Origin: Haliotis asinina
Lineage: Eukaryota > Mollusca > Gastropoda > Lepetellida > Haliotidae
NCBI RefSeq assembly: GCF_037392515.1
Contig: NC_090283.1
Location: 12,220,501 to 12,284,500, forward strand
Length of the DNA stretch: 64,000 nucleotides
Direction: 5' to 3'
Part shown: positions 32,931-44,424 of the stretch, in pieces
Layout: every line of letters begins with the position of its first letter
Position numbering within the stretch: the first letter of the stretch is position 1
The notes under the pieces: generated by a model
What the model was told of the DNA's origin: nothing
The model's database searches: none
Seen by the model: the letters and a program-made list of their open reading frames with translations, nothing else
Position numbers and translations under genes: made by a program

Positions 32931-34456
32931 GTGTCTGTGAAATATATGATTTTCACTCATACTATATTTGTTGCTGACAGAGTATCACATCAGTATGAAT
33001 ATGGTTGTTTAACAACACCTTACCGTTCATTACCAACAGAATAAAATAACAAAACAAATACTACGAATCCATTCTTGATAATGACATGTTTACATTAATT
33101 CATTAAATTGTCAGGTGTTCCTGAAATGACTAATGTTAAGTTTTTCTAAATGGCCTCTCAACTAAATGTAGAAACTGAAAAGGCTTCATTAGCTCAATGA
33201 TACCTAAAAATACTTTACATGTATCATAACTGATAATTCAACGTGTAAAGATAATTGATAATTCATATATAGTGCAGTGAATCGATCAACACTTTTACTC
33301 ATCTAAAAAGTGTACTGAATGACATAAACAGTACATGCTGTTGTAGTAACTCTGTTGGCACACTAGTTAGGTCAAAGTTTCCCATGAAGGAATACTCCAG
33401 TCTTGACAGTGACGTTTTCATGTCGGGAAGCAAACTGCAATTTTTGAACATATACATTTTCTGATAACGCCAGAAGATATACCACCTTACCGACGTGATG
33501 ACTGTATATGATCTTACGAACAAGTTGGAACCCTTTTCATAGCAATATTTCTCTTGATTTGGAACACGTAGATGTGGGCTAGCTGGGTGGGTGCCTTTTT
33601 CAACATTTATGTCACTGTCAACAACAATCGAGGTAAATCTGTCTGAAGACAATCCAGCCAGAATCAGGCAAGGTCGAGGTAAACACATTATAAGCCAAGT
33701 CACCCAGCCTGATCTCTCAATCACGTTATGTTGAACGACAAACACTAGCGTGCATGAAACCTTTTCTGACTCGAGAACCAACACTGTGCACATGACACAC
33801 GATACCTTTCCTGCATGTACAGGTTGCGCGTGGAAAGAAGTACATTTTGAACTTTTCCGTAAGTCATAGGTCTACTGAAATTAATCTACATTACTAAAAT
33901 GATCATTTTGAGTCATTCTTGGTGTTACAAAATATGCATACTAGAACAGACGTATATCACATGACAATATATCTCCTATGACTGAATTATTTATCTACTC
34001 GTGAATTGTGAAAGGAAAGGCGCCCGACTACCGACTTATATAGGCCCAACTTGTGATAAGACTACATATAACAACAGGCTACATATGTGTAACGTCTTCA
34101 CCGAAAGCGCATAATGCATAGATTTTCTTGCAACGTCTTTTTCTTGTTTGAGATAATGACATGTCAACTCATAATGACGAACTGTTTCTTCCAATTAAGA
34201 GCGGCGGTATTTCCTAGTTAGCTGGACATTTTTATAGTTTTATTGTAATTTTTATTTATTATTTGGTCCTCGTTACAAGATGAAGAAAGTGTTTAAGTGA
34301 GATTTATTCATAGAAAGATGTTTAATTCCATCAACTCAATTCTGCCACTATCAACTTCAATACTTGTTGATTTTATCATAATAAGTGCGATTTAAGATTC
34401 CGATTTCAGGTAAACTCCTCATTCTAAACTAACATACAATAAGTATTTATACATAC
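32931..34456. other. No gene called; one orphan frame
   Basis: An open frame of 164 codons lies on the minus strand at 33299-33793. It contains hydrophobic stretches and an internal acceptor-like gtcttcag, but no recognisable domain and no good donor. The rest is AT-rich. Confidence 0.4.
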
Positions 34457-34672
34457 AGACCCATGAAGGTCTGGGCTAGGCATTCAGCAACCCATGCTTG
34501 CCATACTTTTCGTAAGAGGCGACCAATGGGATCAGGTTCGCTGACATGGTTGGCACATGTTATCGGTTCCCTGTTGCGCACATCGATGCTCATGCTGTTG
34601 ATCACTAGATTGGTCGAGAGTCGATTATTTACAGGCTGCTTGCGGCCTAAAACTAAACCCACTCATACACTT
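34457..34672 (+). mobile_element. Type-2 SINE copy
   Basis: gacccatgaaggtctgggct, ttcagcaacccatgcttgcc, cgtaagaggcgaccaatggg, gatgctcatgctgttgatca and gtcgattatttacaggctgc are followed by a shortened tail ending actcataca. Small deletions have removed the segment between gcttgccata and cttttcgtaag and much of the 3' conserved block. Confidence 0.8.
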
Positions 34673-34675
34673 ACA

Positions 34676-34868
34676 GACACATACATACACGCACACACAC
34701 ACACGCACGCACGCACGCACGCATACATACATACATAATACATGCATACATACATACATACATACATACATGCATACACACATACATACATACATACATG
34801 CATACATACATACATACATACATACATACATACATACATACATACATACATACATGTATACATACATA
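34676..34868. repeat. (CATA)n microsatellite
   Basis: Mostly catacataca tetranucleotides, with an initial cacacacacacgcacgcacg section and scattered catg variants. It lies at the 3' end of the SINE at 34457 and probably grew from its simple-sequence tail. Confidence 0.96.
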
Positions 34869-36275
34869 CATATGGACGCACTTACATAGTCGACCCGCGT
34901 GTATGGGTTTCCATGCTTTCTGTAAACCAGTCATTCTGACGTAATATACAACATCCATGAACGTTTAATCTGTATCAAGACTGTATCTGTATGCGGACAC
35001 GTCTTCCAGGTAAGTGGGAAAATAATTCCAAAGGTGATGTTAGTATTACGTGACATTTATTTAGAAGATCATTTTGGTACTATGTACAGCACGGGTTGAC
35101 AAGTTGTAGTTCAAAGTGTATTATGTGTTTATATGTACAATATACTAGTACTTCATCTATATTGTGAAAAGTACATTTTAGGTAAAGCAAACCCGAAGTG
35201 AAGTAAAGCTGCAAAATTAGCAAACTGAAACAAACTTATATTTACATAAATCATAACATATTCAGAATCATCATACATTCTGAGATTGACCCATTGTGTT
35301 GTAACACAGAACGTCGTGTCAGTAAATCCACATGCAATTTCGACGTAACGTCCACCGACAACACTTTCGGGTTGAAATCAAGAGTAAACATGAACAAATG
35401 GGAAATCCAAATATTTGGAGTGTTGCTTCATATTCAAAACACTAAATAAAATAGTACACAAATATGTAAAAATCTTATTAATGAAAGCGTTATGTTACAT
35501 ATTAAAACAGTGTCGAAACACACAACGCAAACCTTTCAGATTGTTACGTTGAGTGTCAGCATGTTAAAGCGTCCGAACCTGTAGTACATGTTTACTGCAC
35601 TAAGCGTCTTTGGCTTTCAAGTAATTACATGCAGTACAATATTTGAGGGGTGTATGGCGCACGAATGCCGACACAACGCGTAAGAGAATAACCACAGGGT
35701 GTCAATGTCGACAACAAACAATTTATCAGATACGGACAATGAACAGATATGAACAGCTTAGGTAATACGATGTTTTGATACAGAATCTTGTACCATTGTG
35801 AAGCAAGAATATGCCAGATTCTGTAACAAAAACGTCGCACCACCTGAATTAAGCAGTTAGCCTGACTAGTCTGAAGAAAGTCTGACTTTCTGACATCTAA
35901 AATGCCACTCACAGAAGTTAAACAATGTATCTATAAGAAGCATGTACAGTTAAGCAGTAAGGTTCAACACCATACAAACTAGATGCGTGAAAGTATAACC
36001 TATCGACCACAATGTAAGTCAGAACAAAGGATTGTCATGTACACACATATTCAGATATGTATCTCTGTTGTTAACGCCTATGACTCAGCAGGTTGTTAGC
36101 GGTCTCTAGCCCGTGTTTTATACCGTATTGTCCTCTTTAATTACAATATTTTAGCTGTCAATGCTAGTTTTATTTTCATATCTGTGATAACCTAGTATTT
36201 TTACTGTCCTTCGATGACACGTTTTTACGTTTTCCATTTATTGATTTTAAATCTGACATGAATTAAATTAAATTG
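34869..36275. other. No gene seen
   Basis: AT-rich DNA downstream of MEGF-A. It may include that gene's 3' UTR at its right side, but no clear poly(A) signal on the minus strand was chosen. Confidence 0.45.
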
Positions 36276-36345
36276 TTCTCGTCACGATATGGCTGTAATA
36301 TTGCCGATGTGACGATAAATTCTAACTCACTCACTCACTCACTAT
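36276..36345 (+). mobile_element. Very short LINE 3' tail
   Basis: gttctcgtcacgatatggct, gtaatattgccgatgtgacg and a four-fold actc tail match the extreme 3' end of the I/Nimb-like LINE copies at 31785 and 51745. It is a severely 5'-truncated insertion or an unrecognised SINE using the same tail. Confidence 0.65.
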
Positions 36346-36592
36346 GACTCGACACACTGAATAATGTCAGTATGGCGTAGAAGAACATAACCTAGTAATT
36401 CATTTCACCTTTTAGCGGACTTCTCACCCAATGGTATTGCTTATTCAGACCCTCATAACCAGAAAAAAGACCTGCATCTCCCTGCCCACCACCACTCAAC
36501 AGTCCCCCACCCCTTCCCCAAAGCCAGTGGGAACATTACTAAAAGTATAACGTGGCTTTCTGAAGATAAGATTCTACAACACGTTTTAATAC

Positions 36593-36968
36593 TTAAATAG
36601 TTAAAGGTCTCTGTGGGGTTCCTGACAACATTTGCCTGTGAACCGGAGTTAGATATTTGCCAACTTCATCAGGTTTATTAACAACGACATCGTTCACTAA
36701 GTGCGAATATGACACGGAATGTCCACAGTGACTTCCTTGAGATGACTGATCACCGAGCTCCGTGTTTTCTGCTTCGTTGTGCAGGTCAGCCAAGGCGCGA
36801 ACGGTAATGTTTGCATCTTCCATTTTGTCACTGTGTTGCGGATCCGAAACTGAAGAAGTGACGTTTTCTCGAATTTCACTGTATATATGAAGAGATTCAT
36901 ATAGAGGACAAGGTGTGTCTCTATCAGCCACTGTATCTGCCTTTCGGGTTTTGTTGTGTTGGATATGC
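36593..36968 (-). CDS. MEGF-A, last exon: cytoplasmic tail
   Basis: This is the final exon of a minus-strand receptor gene (517 residues in total over four coding exons). The acceptor is ctataacag. The exon supplies the last base of an Arg codon and residues 394-517. The tail holds four tyrosines in short motifs: Y416-ESL, Y422-SEI, Y480-SHL and Y498-LTP. YxxL/I motifs are the type phosphorylated or bound by adaptors in CED-1/Draper/MEGF10-type receptors. The two N-terminal motifs are only six residues apart, too close for a standard ITAM. No NPxY is present. Phase matches the transmembrane exon at 39753-39861. The summed coding length, 1554 nt, is an exact number of codons. Confidence 0.82.
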
Positions 36969-37314
36969 CTGTTATAGACAAATTAACGTCACGTTATACA
37001 GACAATGGTTAAAAACAATAAACACACTGTGACAGTAAAAGATCTTAAAACTGCGTCAAGCTTGGGTTTAAATTGATGTTGTGTTTATTAGTTGAGCTGG
37101 AGATGGCATGAATTACTGTTTCAGGGCATGACCCTAAGTAATATACAGGGTGGGGGTACTGGCTCACAATCGATAGACCCTAAGAGAGACATACATAGTA
37201 AATTTTGACACACGAATTCTTATCGCCATATATGTTTCATTGAGAAACTTAAAGATCATCTTATAACTATCCACGGTTACCAAAATCTTTAAACCCCTTT
37301 AAAAATACATCGAT

Positions 37315-37612
37315 AATAATGATGATAATAATTCACTTATATAGCGCCTAGTATCCATCTGACTAGTTGCTCACTGGAATCAGAAGCTGACTATCATTAC
37401 CCCGGATAACCCAAGCTGCCTCTTAGGCACCGGGTACCCATTTTCTGCTGGGTGAACAGATTTGATTAAACTCACTTGCCTAAGGTGAGAACACATGTTT
37501 CCCATGTGCTTCGTTGTGGGACAAGACCGAAGTCCAAGAAACTCTCAAGAGTCAAACTGCCAAACACGGTCTCCCATCCAAGGACTTTCCGAGCCAGGCG
37601 GTGCTTAAAGGG
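37315..37612. repeat. Unnamed short interspersed repeat with a 5S-rRNA-like end
   Basis: cttatatagcgcctagtatc, attaccccggataacccaag and caccgggtacccattttctg are words seen in many marine-invertebrate dispersed repeats. Parts recur near 46835-47120 and 62945-63150 in this window. The right end, cggtctcccatccaagga then ctttccgagcc, resembles the complement of the 3' half of 5S rRNA. It lies in MEGF-A's last intron. Confidence 0.55.
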
Positions 37613-38171
37613 GCAATTTCCGTGGACTGGTGTAAAATTTCGTTATTGTTTTTCTCCCGTGAATACCCGGACGATATCCCAGAATTCGTGACTGGTTTGT
37701 GACCTCTGCCGCGCAGTCCGTATGCGCACTTGATAGTTTAATCATAGACAGATCAACTGAGGTGACGTCATTTTTACTTCTTTACAAATGTATTATGAAA
37801 ACAAATGAAACACTTTGAAGGTTAATCATCTGCCAGTGGTAGAAATGGTAAAAAACTATTAGGACGGAAAAATAACGAAGCCAATGTACGTCTCTGTATT
37901 TTGTCTCATAACTCTAACTAATTTATTGTCATATTTGTATGATTTTGAAAATTAATTAAAGAACACACGATCTGCTTATACTCATGGTAAATTTCTAACA
38001 TAACAGCAACATTTATACATTGTATAGATTGCCAATGTGGATCCTATTTCACAGACATACGCCATCTAGTGTGTGCTTTCTGTCATATAGATTCTGCTGA
38101 ATGCTACAACAAATAAATTAAAACAAAATGCAAATAATGAATGTAAAACAGACTAATTTTACAGCAACGAT

Positions 38172-38371
38172 GTCAGGCTACTACCTTGTTCAGGATTGTA
38201 TCCATCAATATCCACGTAAAATCCCAATATTCCATTCATCTGCAGCTGGTAAATAATCCTTCTTTGTTTCGGGTGTCTTATAACTGTCTCATTTGCGAAA
38301 AAAGTAACACATCGTTTCACGTCTTTCGTTGGTGAAAACCTGATAAACCTCTCATTGGTCACCCAAGATAG
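38172..38371 (-). CDS. Orphan exon-like frame inside a MEGF-A intron
   Basis: A minus-strand frame is bounded by acceptor ttgccag and donor gtagta, phase 1 at both ends. It encodes VLSWVTNERFIRFSPTKDV, then CVTFFANETVIRHP and QLQMNGILGFYVDIDGY. I recognise no family. It cannot join the MEGF-A transmembrane exon (phase 2 out), so it may be a relic of another gene, an unused duplicate, or chance. It resembles the frame at 39378-39647 in the order F..T..R...F.AN..I..P. Confidence 0.25.
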
Positions 38372-39377
38372 CACACCTGGCAACTAATCATATGATGTCC
38401 ACTATTCTAAGTAATTTAGTTAACCAATAATGAGCAATCAATCAATCAACGCAAGGGTGGTTAATTCTTTGAAGGGAGGATGTTGTTTTTACACTCGCAC
38501 TTTACGACAGGGTGTAGTCATCTACACACACTGCCTTTTGACAAATCCGCTAGAAGATTAAAGTAATTAATCAATCAGTGTGTTTTCGGTTAATCCTTTG
38601 ATCGATGTTTGTTTTTGTAACTCAGCTGATAAACCTTCTTGCATCACCTACATGCACATATTACATAACATACTATACATTTGCCATTACAGACCTTAAT
38701 TTATAAAGTTGATTATTTACTCCAGACAGGAGAAATGCCAAATGGGAAGCTTTGTTGAGTAACCGAAGTGGTGTTACTACTAATTATACCTGTTATAAAT
38801 TCATTAATTGACCATCCAGAGAATGATGACAAATAACATGTGTAGGTTTACACCATCAAACGCGAGTTACAGCAAGGAAGATGTAATCTCTGTGTCGCAC
38901 GCAGCCTGAAGACACTTCGGGGCCGAAACCGTTTTGAGGATACCAACGGAATTTCGTTACATAAGGAATACATACAGGCATGTATTGGGTAAATAGGTGT
39001 ATTAAGGGGTTTTTTTTACGTAAGAAAATTTTCAGATTTCTCTACCAAAGGCAAAGCCATCGTTTTTTTGTTTACGAATTCAAATAAATATCATTTTTAT
39101 TATCATAAATAATAAACCATTGCAGCTACCATAGCTACCACAATTTACGTATGATATTTCCTATCACAGCTGAACCAACACTCATAACTACCTAAATATA
39201 TAGCTTTGCAATGTTTCGGACTGAAACAAATGGCTTGCTACGTGCCTGTAGACATCATATTTTCATGTAATATGATTAAATATAGAGGTTAAAAACAGAA
39301 ATAGGATCAAATTGGATCAGTAACTATACCATCCAAGCATCCGAAAAAACCTACACTGCTGGGATATTTTGTTACGA

Positions 39378-39647
39378 TCAGACAAGGAATACCATGGATA
39401 TTTTTAAATAATGGCATATGATGGGCATCCGGCGTCCTGACTGTTTAGGTGAAGAAATTCTGCTAATATGGACAGGGGCCCAGTCCCTTTGTCCGTCACG
39501 GTAGAAGGAGAGGACGCTGACCAATTTGCAGTTTGGTTTCGTAATTAGACCGTTGGCGAGAAACATTATTCGCTCCGCATCAGTGCCTTTAAATTCAACT
39601 GATGGTGACCCAAACTCTACGCACAGGACCACTCGCCACCACATCAA
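39378..39647 (-). CDS. Second orphan frame inside a MEGF-A intron
   Basis: A minus-strand frame of 89 codons. Its middle part, SVEFKGTDAERIMFLANGLI then TKPNCKLVSVLSF, is loosely similar to the frame at 38172-38371. A weak acceptor (tgcgtag) precedes it; no good donor was found. Function unknown. Confidence 0.18.
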   Translation of the reverse strand: MMWWRVVLCVEFGSPSVEFKGTDAERIMFLANGLITKPNCKLVSVLSFYRDGQRDWAPVHISRISSPKQSGRRMPIICHYLKISMVFLV

Positions 39648-39752
39648 TTAAGTCATATGAACGGCTTCATAATATGAAATCATAGGTTGTTCAAGGGAAT
39701 ATGAAACACAACATGCAACGTATACATCTACAAAACAAATAAGGAAACTAAC

Positions 39753-39861
39753 CTCTTCTTTCTCATTCTCCTTCGACAGTAGAACAGAGCTGCCAGCATG
39801 ATACAAGCTGCAAACGTCAGCGCAGAAGCTAGGATTCCCCCCAGGAAGACATTAGTAGATC
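39753..39861 (-). CDS. MEGF-A, transmembrane exon
   Basis: A 109-nt exon (acceptor gtctacag, donor gttagt; phase 1 in, 2 out) encodes STNVFLGGILASALTFAACI, MLAALFY and then CRRRMRKK. Residues about 361-384 form one membrane helix followed by a basic stop-transfer cluster. This gives a type I orientation with the EGF repeats outside. The same exon length and phases occur in MEGF-B at 46386-46494. Confidence 0.85.
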
Positions 39862-40957
39862 CTGTAGACGAATGTATTGCAGAATTAATGTCCCCATTCA
39901 CTTGCATCTATATGTTCAAGGTAGAGTGTTACCTCTGTCAGTGATAAATAATATTTATTTTCATCCGATAACTCGCATTAGCTATCACAAACGTGGAAGA
40001 AATTGAGACACAGCTGAACTTTGCTGCCTTTTTTTGTAAATAAAAACAACAAAATAAAAGTTGTGCCACTCCCATCCCATTCCACACCAGCATTCGAAAT
40101 AATCGCCGGCCAGGAGGTCCAGTTATTATTGCACGAGGTCGCACTTTCAAATACTGCAGGCCCTTGTGTGTTTTTAATAGTGGAATCCTCCCCTTGTTTT
40201 CCCCTATCATCCATGATCCATCATGTTGCTATAGTTTCACTTCCTGTTGTTTCAGCACTTTGCGCAGGTGTCAACACTAGTCTTTAACAAATAGATTTCG
40301 TTGACTGATTTTGTAGAAACAGTGTGAAACTGTGTATAGTGTAGTCTATTTTGGTTTTACTGGGTTCACTTTATCAAAATAGGCCTGCATATTCCATTGC
40401 AGACGTGTAGCTTTTAAAGGCTGCAGGTGACAGCAGGCCCTGATGGCCAACTAAGCAAATTAAAGTATTGCAAACACGTGTATAGTGCACCGATATTTTG
40501 TAAGAGAATGTCCTATCTAACATAAGTATACGCTCGTATGCACTACTGGCGTTTGATGACATTTTCTTTCAACTGTGTAGACATCTTCATTGCATCTAAC
40601 AAAATTCCAAGTATACGCATTACCTTTTTCTAGATGTAATGTTGCTGAGTCTCATCTTATATAAACAGCAAATGCTCAATATACGTTTTGTTGAAGACCA
40701 ATTAACAAGGGGTAACCTTAACCTCCAGTGTCATTTAATCATGTGTAAACGATATCCCCAATGCTGCTTAACGCTGATTATGCATGAGACAGGTCCTAAA
40801 CCCTCGAGGCTCTGATGCTCTCAATGCCCAAATGTTGACTGAAATGACACTGAATCACATTTATGAACATTTTTATGTCTGATTATACTGCAAGTCTCTA
40901 AGCTATACCTGACATTGGAAACCACAACAGTATTTTGATCGCTTGAAACCACCTTAC
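39862..40957. other. MEGF-A intron 2; nothing further seen
   Basis: AT-rich intron between the EGF-repeat exon and the transmembrane exon. Overlapping frames at 39938-40287 on both strands lack splice or domain support. Confidence 0.6.
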
Positions 40958-41974
40958 CTGTTTTGCACACGTTCTTTGTCAGACAGTCTGCTGAGGAACA
41001 GTCATTGGCACAGTCATGTTCACATCTGACCCCACCGAAACTGGCCTCGCATCCTTTGGTACACGCACCTGTCCACTGATGACACATGCCATCGAGGCAT
41101 CTTGGACACGAGTGATTGCAGAACTCTCCGTACGACACATTTGTACACCCACTGATGCATGATCCATCCTTGGCGTTGCAGTGCTGACTGACACAGTTGG
41201 CAGGACATGGTACACAGTCTGCTCCATAATATCCAAGTGAACAACCCTCAACACAGGCTCCAGTAGCATCACATTTACCATACAGGCATCTGGGATTGCA
41301 CTGGAGGGAACAGTTGAACCCATATCTTCCGTTTACACATCCGTGTGTACAGGCACCTGTCAATCTGTTACACTCTCCTATACAAGTGTTGCGCTCCTGT
41401 GGCGCTGAACAGTTGCTTGCACTGGTAATCGCATTAGGTTGACAATGAACACTGCACTCCTCATCACAAAATTTGCCATAAAATCCTGGTACACAACCAT
41501 GTTGACATCCATTGTCACATTCACTGGACTCCAAACAATGGTCGCAAGTGTGTTCACATGTTGGTCCAGCATGAGGCGGATAACACTTCTCACAATGTCC
41601 TGTAATCCTGTTGCAGGATTTACATCTACTTGAACAATTCTTGCAATCTGAACCATAATAGGAACCAACGCACCCAGAAATACAAGTTGAATCTGTCTGA
41701 CAATATCCGCCTTCACACACATGTGGACACTTTGTACATCCTACCCTTGGGTTATCACATTCGTCAGTGCATTTTCGGCCCTGATATCCTGGTATGCATC
41801 CCTCCGTGCACACCTGAAGACCTCGCTCGTTCAGTGTACACAGGCTCTTCTTGCAGCCTTTACTGCAGCGCGAACTGCACATAAGATCAAAATATCCATC
41901 CTCGCAACGAGTAAGACAATGTCCTATCACATGGTGACAGTCAGAGCAGTGTTGTTGCACTCTGCATGTTGCAG
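40958..41974 (-). CDS. MEGF-A, EGF-repeat ectodomain exon
   Basis: A single 1017-nt exon (phase 1 at both ends; acceptor cacattacag, donor gtaagg) encodes about nine tandem EGF-like repeats of the MEGF/SCARF/Draper kind. The recurring pattern is C-x2-G/E-C-x-x-G-x-Y-G-x-x-C-x-x-x-C...C. Examples are CTEGCIPGYQGRKC, CISGCVGSYYGSDC, CQHGCVPGFYGKFC, CVEGCSLGYYGADC and CTKGCEASFGGVRC. Repeat four (CEKCYPPHAGPTC) and repeat nine are atypical. N-glycosylation sites (N-x-S/T) are scattered. There is no EMI domain or other module. The domain is secreted-side, disulfide-rich and likely a ligand- or debris-binding surface, by analogy to MEGF10, SCARF and CED-1. The first codon is completed by the signal exon at 42475-42526. 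Confidence 0.9.
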
Positions 41975-42474
41975 CTGTAATGTGAGCAGATTTCCTCGTA
42001 TGTTACTGATTTATGTTCATATCTTTTAATGCATGTAACTACTGCAAAGGAGTCTGGTAACGTTTAACACATGCAGCATGTTAATGATGCGTGACATATT
42101 AAAGTGTTTGGGCTACATCATGCAAAGAAAACCAGCAGGAACATCAGACACACACTGCTTCTTCTTCACAAAGAAATGATCACCCTCACAATCAGAGGAA
42201 TCATTTCAATGCCATTAAACTACGCCATTCAACAGGAAAGTAAAGGGAAACCCCAAATAAAGATAGGTAATTGGACTGGACATTCATCTTGTCTCTGGTG
42301 CTTGGTCAATGCCTTTCAATCAGAAGTTTTAACACATTTAGCAGGACCAATTATTTCAGTATTAAGCAGACACATCCGTGTATTGCAGGATTCGTATTTT
42401 CTATGCGAAAACATTTTTAATACACGACATGTTATAAATACGTTAGAAAGTATTTCAATGTTATAGAAACCTAC

Positions 42475-42526
42475 CTCTTAATGTAACTGGGAAATTTGTA
42501 ATGACAATTAAAAGCAACAGATCCAT
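42475..42526 (-). CDS. MEGF-A, exon 1: signal peptide
   Basis: ATG opens 17 codons, MDLLLLIVITNFPVTLR, plus one base before donor gtaggt. The hydrophobic LLLLIVI core is a secretory signal. Phase 1 joins the EGF exon to give an Ala codon. A strong acceptor (ctgtctcttttcag) lies six bases before the ATG, so a non-coding 5' exon must lie further right, toward MEGF-B. Confidence 0.8.
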
Positions 42527-42539
42527 CTTTGCCTGAAAA

Positions 42540-43118
42540 GAGACAGTAACGTGTAAATATATGTTGAATATGCGACCATGGAGCATATAAACTCAGCTAA
42601 TAGATTTGCTCCACAGCAGTATCATGCAGTTATGGCTCATATACTCACGAGTAAGGTTTTCCCCACAACGTCCCATGTACACCCTCCACAAGCAACTGTG
42701 GGTCGGCATATGGTCCAGTAATGATATGATTCACTTGGGTTTACAGTTCAGGTTTTGGTTACAGCTTCCTTCCTGAAACGAGAAATTTACAAATGCGTTT
42801 GACTACAATACCGACAAACAGGAAAGAGAGACATCACTGTCACTGCTAACGGCACGGTCAACTAGTCCTGAAACCAGTCTCAACTGTATCATAAGAAGCA
42901 TGTTAATAATTGACAGACATAATGCTCTGCAGAGACTAATCAACGTTCTTTGAGATGTCCTGAATACCTTCCAATTTATGGCTCTAATTTATGGTGCTAA
43001 TTAACGAATGTTCTTCTTGAATAAGATATTTACACCATCAATATTTGTATTAATAATCTGTATTAAAACACTTTTCACAATCTCTGTCTTTTCATGCCTT
43101 TAATTTTTTGTCTTTGCA
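42540..43118. promoter_or_regulatory. Candidate bidirectional promoter between MEGF-A and MEGF-B
   Basis: The start codons of two divergently oriented paralogous genes are only 636 bp apart, and both have a splice acceptor directly upstream of the first coding exon. Their 5' UTR exons and promoters should therefore lie, or overlap, within or near this interval. I could not identify TATA boxes or specific factor sites with confidence. Confidence 0.4.
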
Positions 43119-43161
43119 GTCTGAAGAAAAGAGATGTGAAAAACAGAAAAATGACGAAACA

Positions 43162-43198
43162 ATGTACTTAGAATATGTGTTTCTTACCGTTATTCTAT
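43162..43198 (+). CDS. MEGF-B, exon 1: signal peptide
   Basis: ATG TAC opens 12 codons, MYLEYVFLTVIL, plus one base before a consensus donor gtgagt. Joined to the next exon (phase 1) it gives a hydrophobic signal ending ...LCVTSA before the first EGF cysteines. A good acceptor (tttgtctttgcag, ending 43119) precedes it. Between that acceptor and the ATG are two other ATGs, which open tiny frames (2 and 6 codons) and might act as upstream ORFs. Confidence 0.7.
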
Positions 43199-43532
43199 GT
43201 GAGTACTTGTTTTAGTACTTCTTGTGAGTTTTCTTATGGACGAGGAAAGGGTTTTGTCGCTTCTTTTATACATTAACATAAATACAACATAACGGCTTAA
43301 ATATCCAGATAAAATCGTGGTGTGGGGTGGGGTGAAATGGTGGAATTTGCTGTGGATAGAAATGTCACACCCAGTCAAGGAAGTTTTGATTTAAAAAAGC
43401 CATTAATTTTGATTATTACCGTTTGTTCTACTACAATATTTTGGGATGTGCAGGTTACTCTCATCTTCTTCATTTGCAGTATGGCTATAAAACTGCCCCC
43501 TCATCTGAAACTATATTGACATTATGTTGCAG

Positions 43533-43811
43533 GTGTGACTAGTGCTTCTCAGTGTACGTGGGGAAAGTTTGGTGATAACTGTGAACGAAACTGCTCCTGC
43601 AATTGTGCCCTTGTGAAAAACAATACGGCAAAACACTGCCGGAAATCAGACGGAGAGTGCTCCGAAGGATGTATTCCTGGATGGTACGGGACAGATTGCG
43701 CGAAAAAGTGCAGTGAAAACTGTCTCAATAAGATATGCAATCAACACAATGGACACTGCAGCCAAGGCTGTCCACAAAACTACAAAGGAATTTGGTGTAA
43801 CATTTCCAAAG
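43533..43811 (+). CDS. MEGF-B, EGF-repeat exon
   Basis: A 279-nt exon (acceptor attatgttgcag, donor gtaaga; phase 1 at both ends) encodes two to three EGF-like repeats. Examples are CTWGKFGDNCERNCSCNC, CSEGCIPGWYGTDCAKKC and CSQGCPQNYKGIWC. The spacing matches the MEGF-A repeats, but the ectodomain is only about a quarter as long. It is a short receptor or stub-like paralogue. It opens a few residues before the first cysteine. Confidence 0.88.
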
Positions 43812-44420
43812 GTAAGACATATACCATTTTAAGACATGGTTAATACAGAGGTTCACTGGTATAATTAGCATGTCTATCACTGAGCACTGCGGCAAATTTC
43901 ATCCTCTTGTATTTGAATGCTTAGCATACCTTCAGACACTTTTCGGAAATTTCTTGACTTCACCTTATGAAACCATTCTCTATATTAAGTATAAGAGACG
44001 TTATGTCAAATATCATATACTTGGGTGATGACAACATCTGAGAAAGTCATAAGAGATCTAGACCTATTTCTGAGACTGAGGTCACAACCAAATTGTGTTT
44101 GCAATTATTATTAAAATGCATTTTCTCAAGGCCACCGCATAGACAGAGGATGTTGAATCAAGTGAGGGCAATTAATAATGTTAATTAGTGTAGGCCAAAG
44201 ATCACTTCTTTTGCAACGCTAACCCAAAAGTACGTACTTTAATACACGGGACTATATATCTTTGCCAGGTATATCATGAGCCAGGTATTCTCCAACATGG
44301 GGGCATTTGGTTGTGTTTTGTATTGCTATTGGCACATTACATTTACCTAATATTGGTGACCGCGCAGTGTCAATTTCGTTTGGACTTAGCTGGAGGCATG
44401 ACCTAACTGTGGTGAGTTAG
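43812..44420. other. MEGF-B intron; nothing seen
   Basis: Unique AT-rich intronic DNA without a supported exon. Confidence 0.55.
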
Positions 44421-44424
44421 GAGA

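Noticed and set aside
33299-33793. 164-codon minus-strand frame as a receptor exon
   Set aside because: An internal acceptor-like site exists but no proper donor, and the sequence has no EGF or other recognisable module.
34625-34958. Cys/Tyr/Met-rich frames
   Set aside because: Translation of the (CATA)n microsatellite.
36400-36431. Possible ITAM in MEGF-A tail (location is on the protein: Y416 and Y422)
   Set aside because: The two YxxL/I motifs are separated by only two residues, whereas an ITAM needs about six to eight; described as tyrosine motifs instead.
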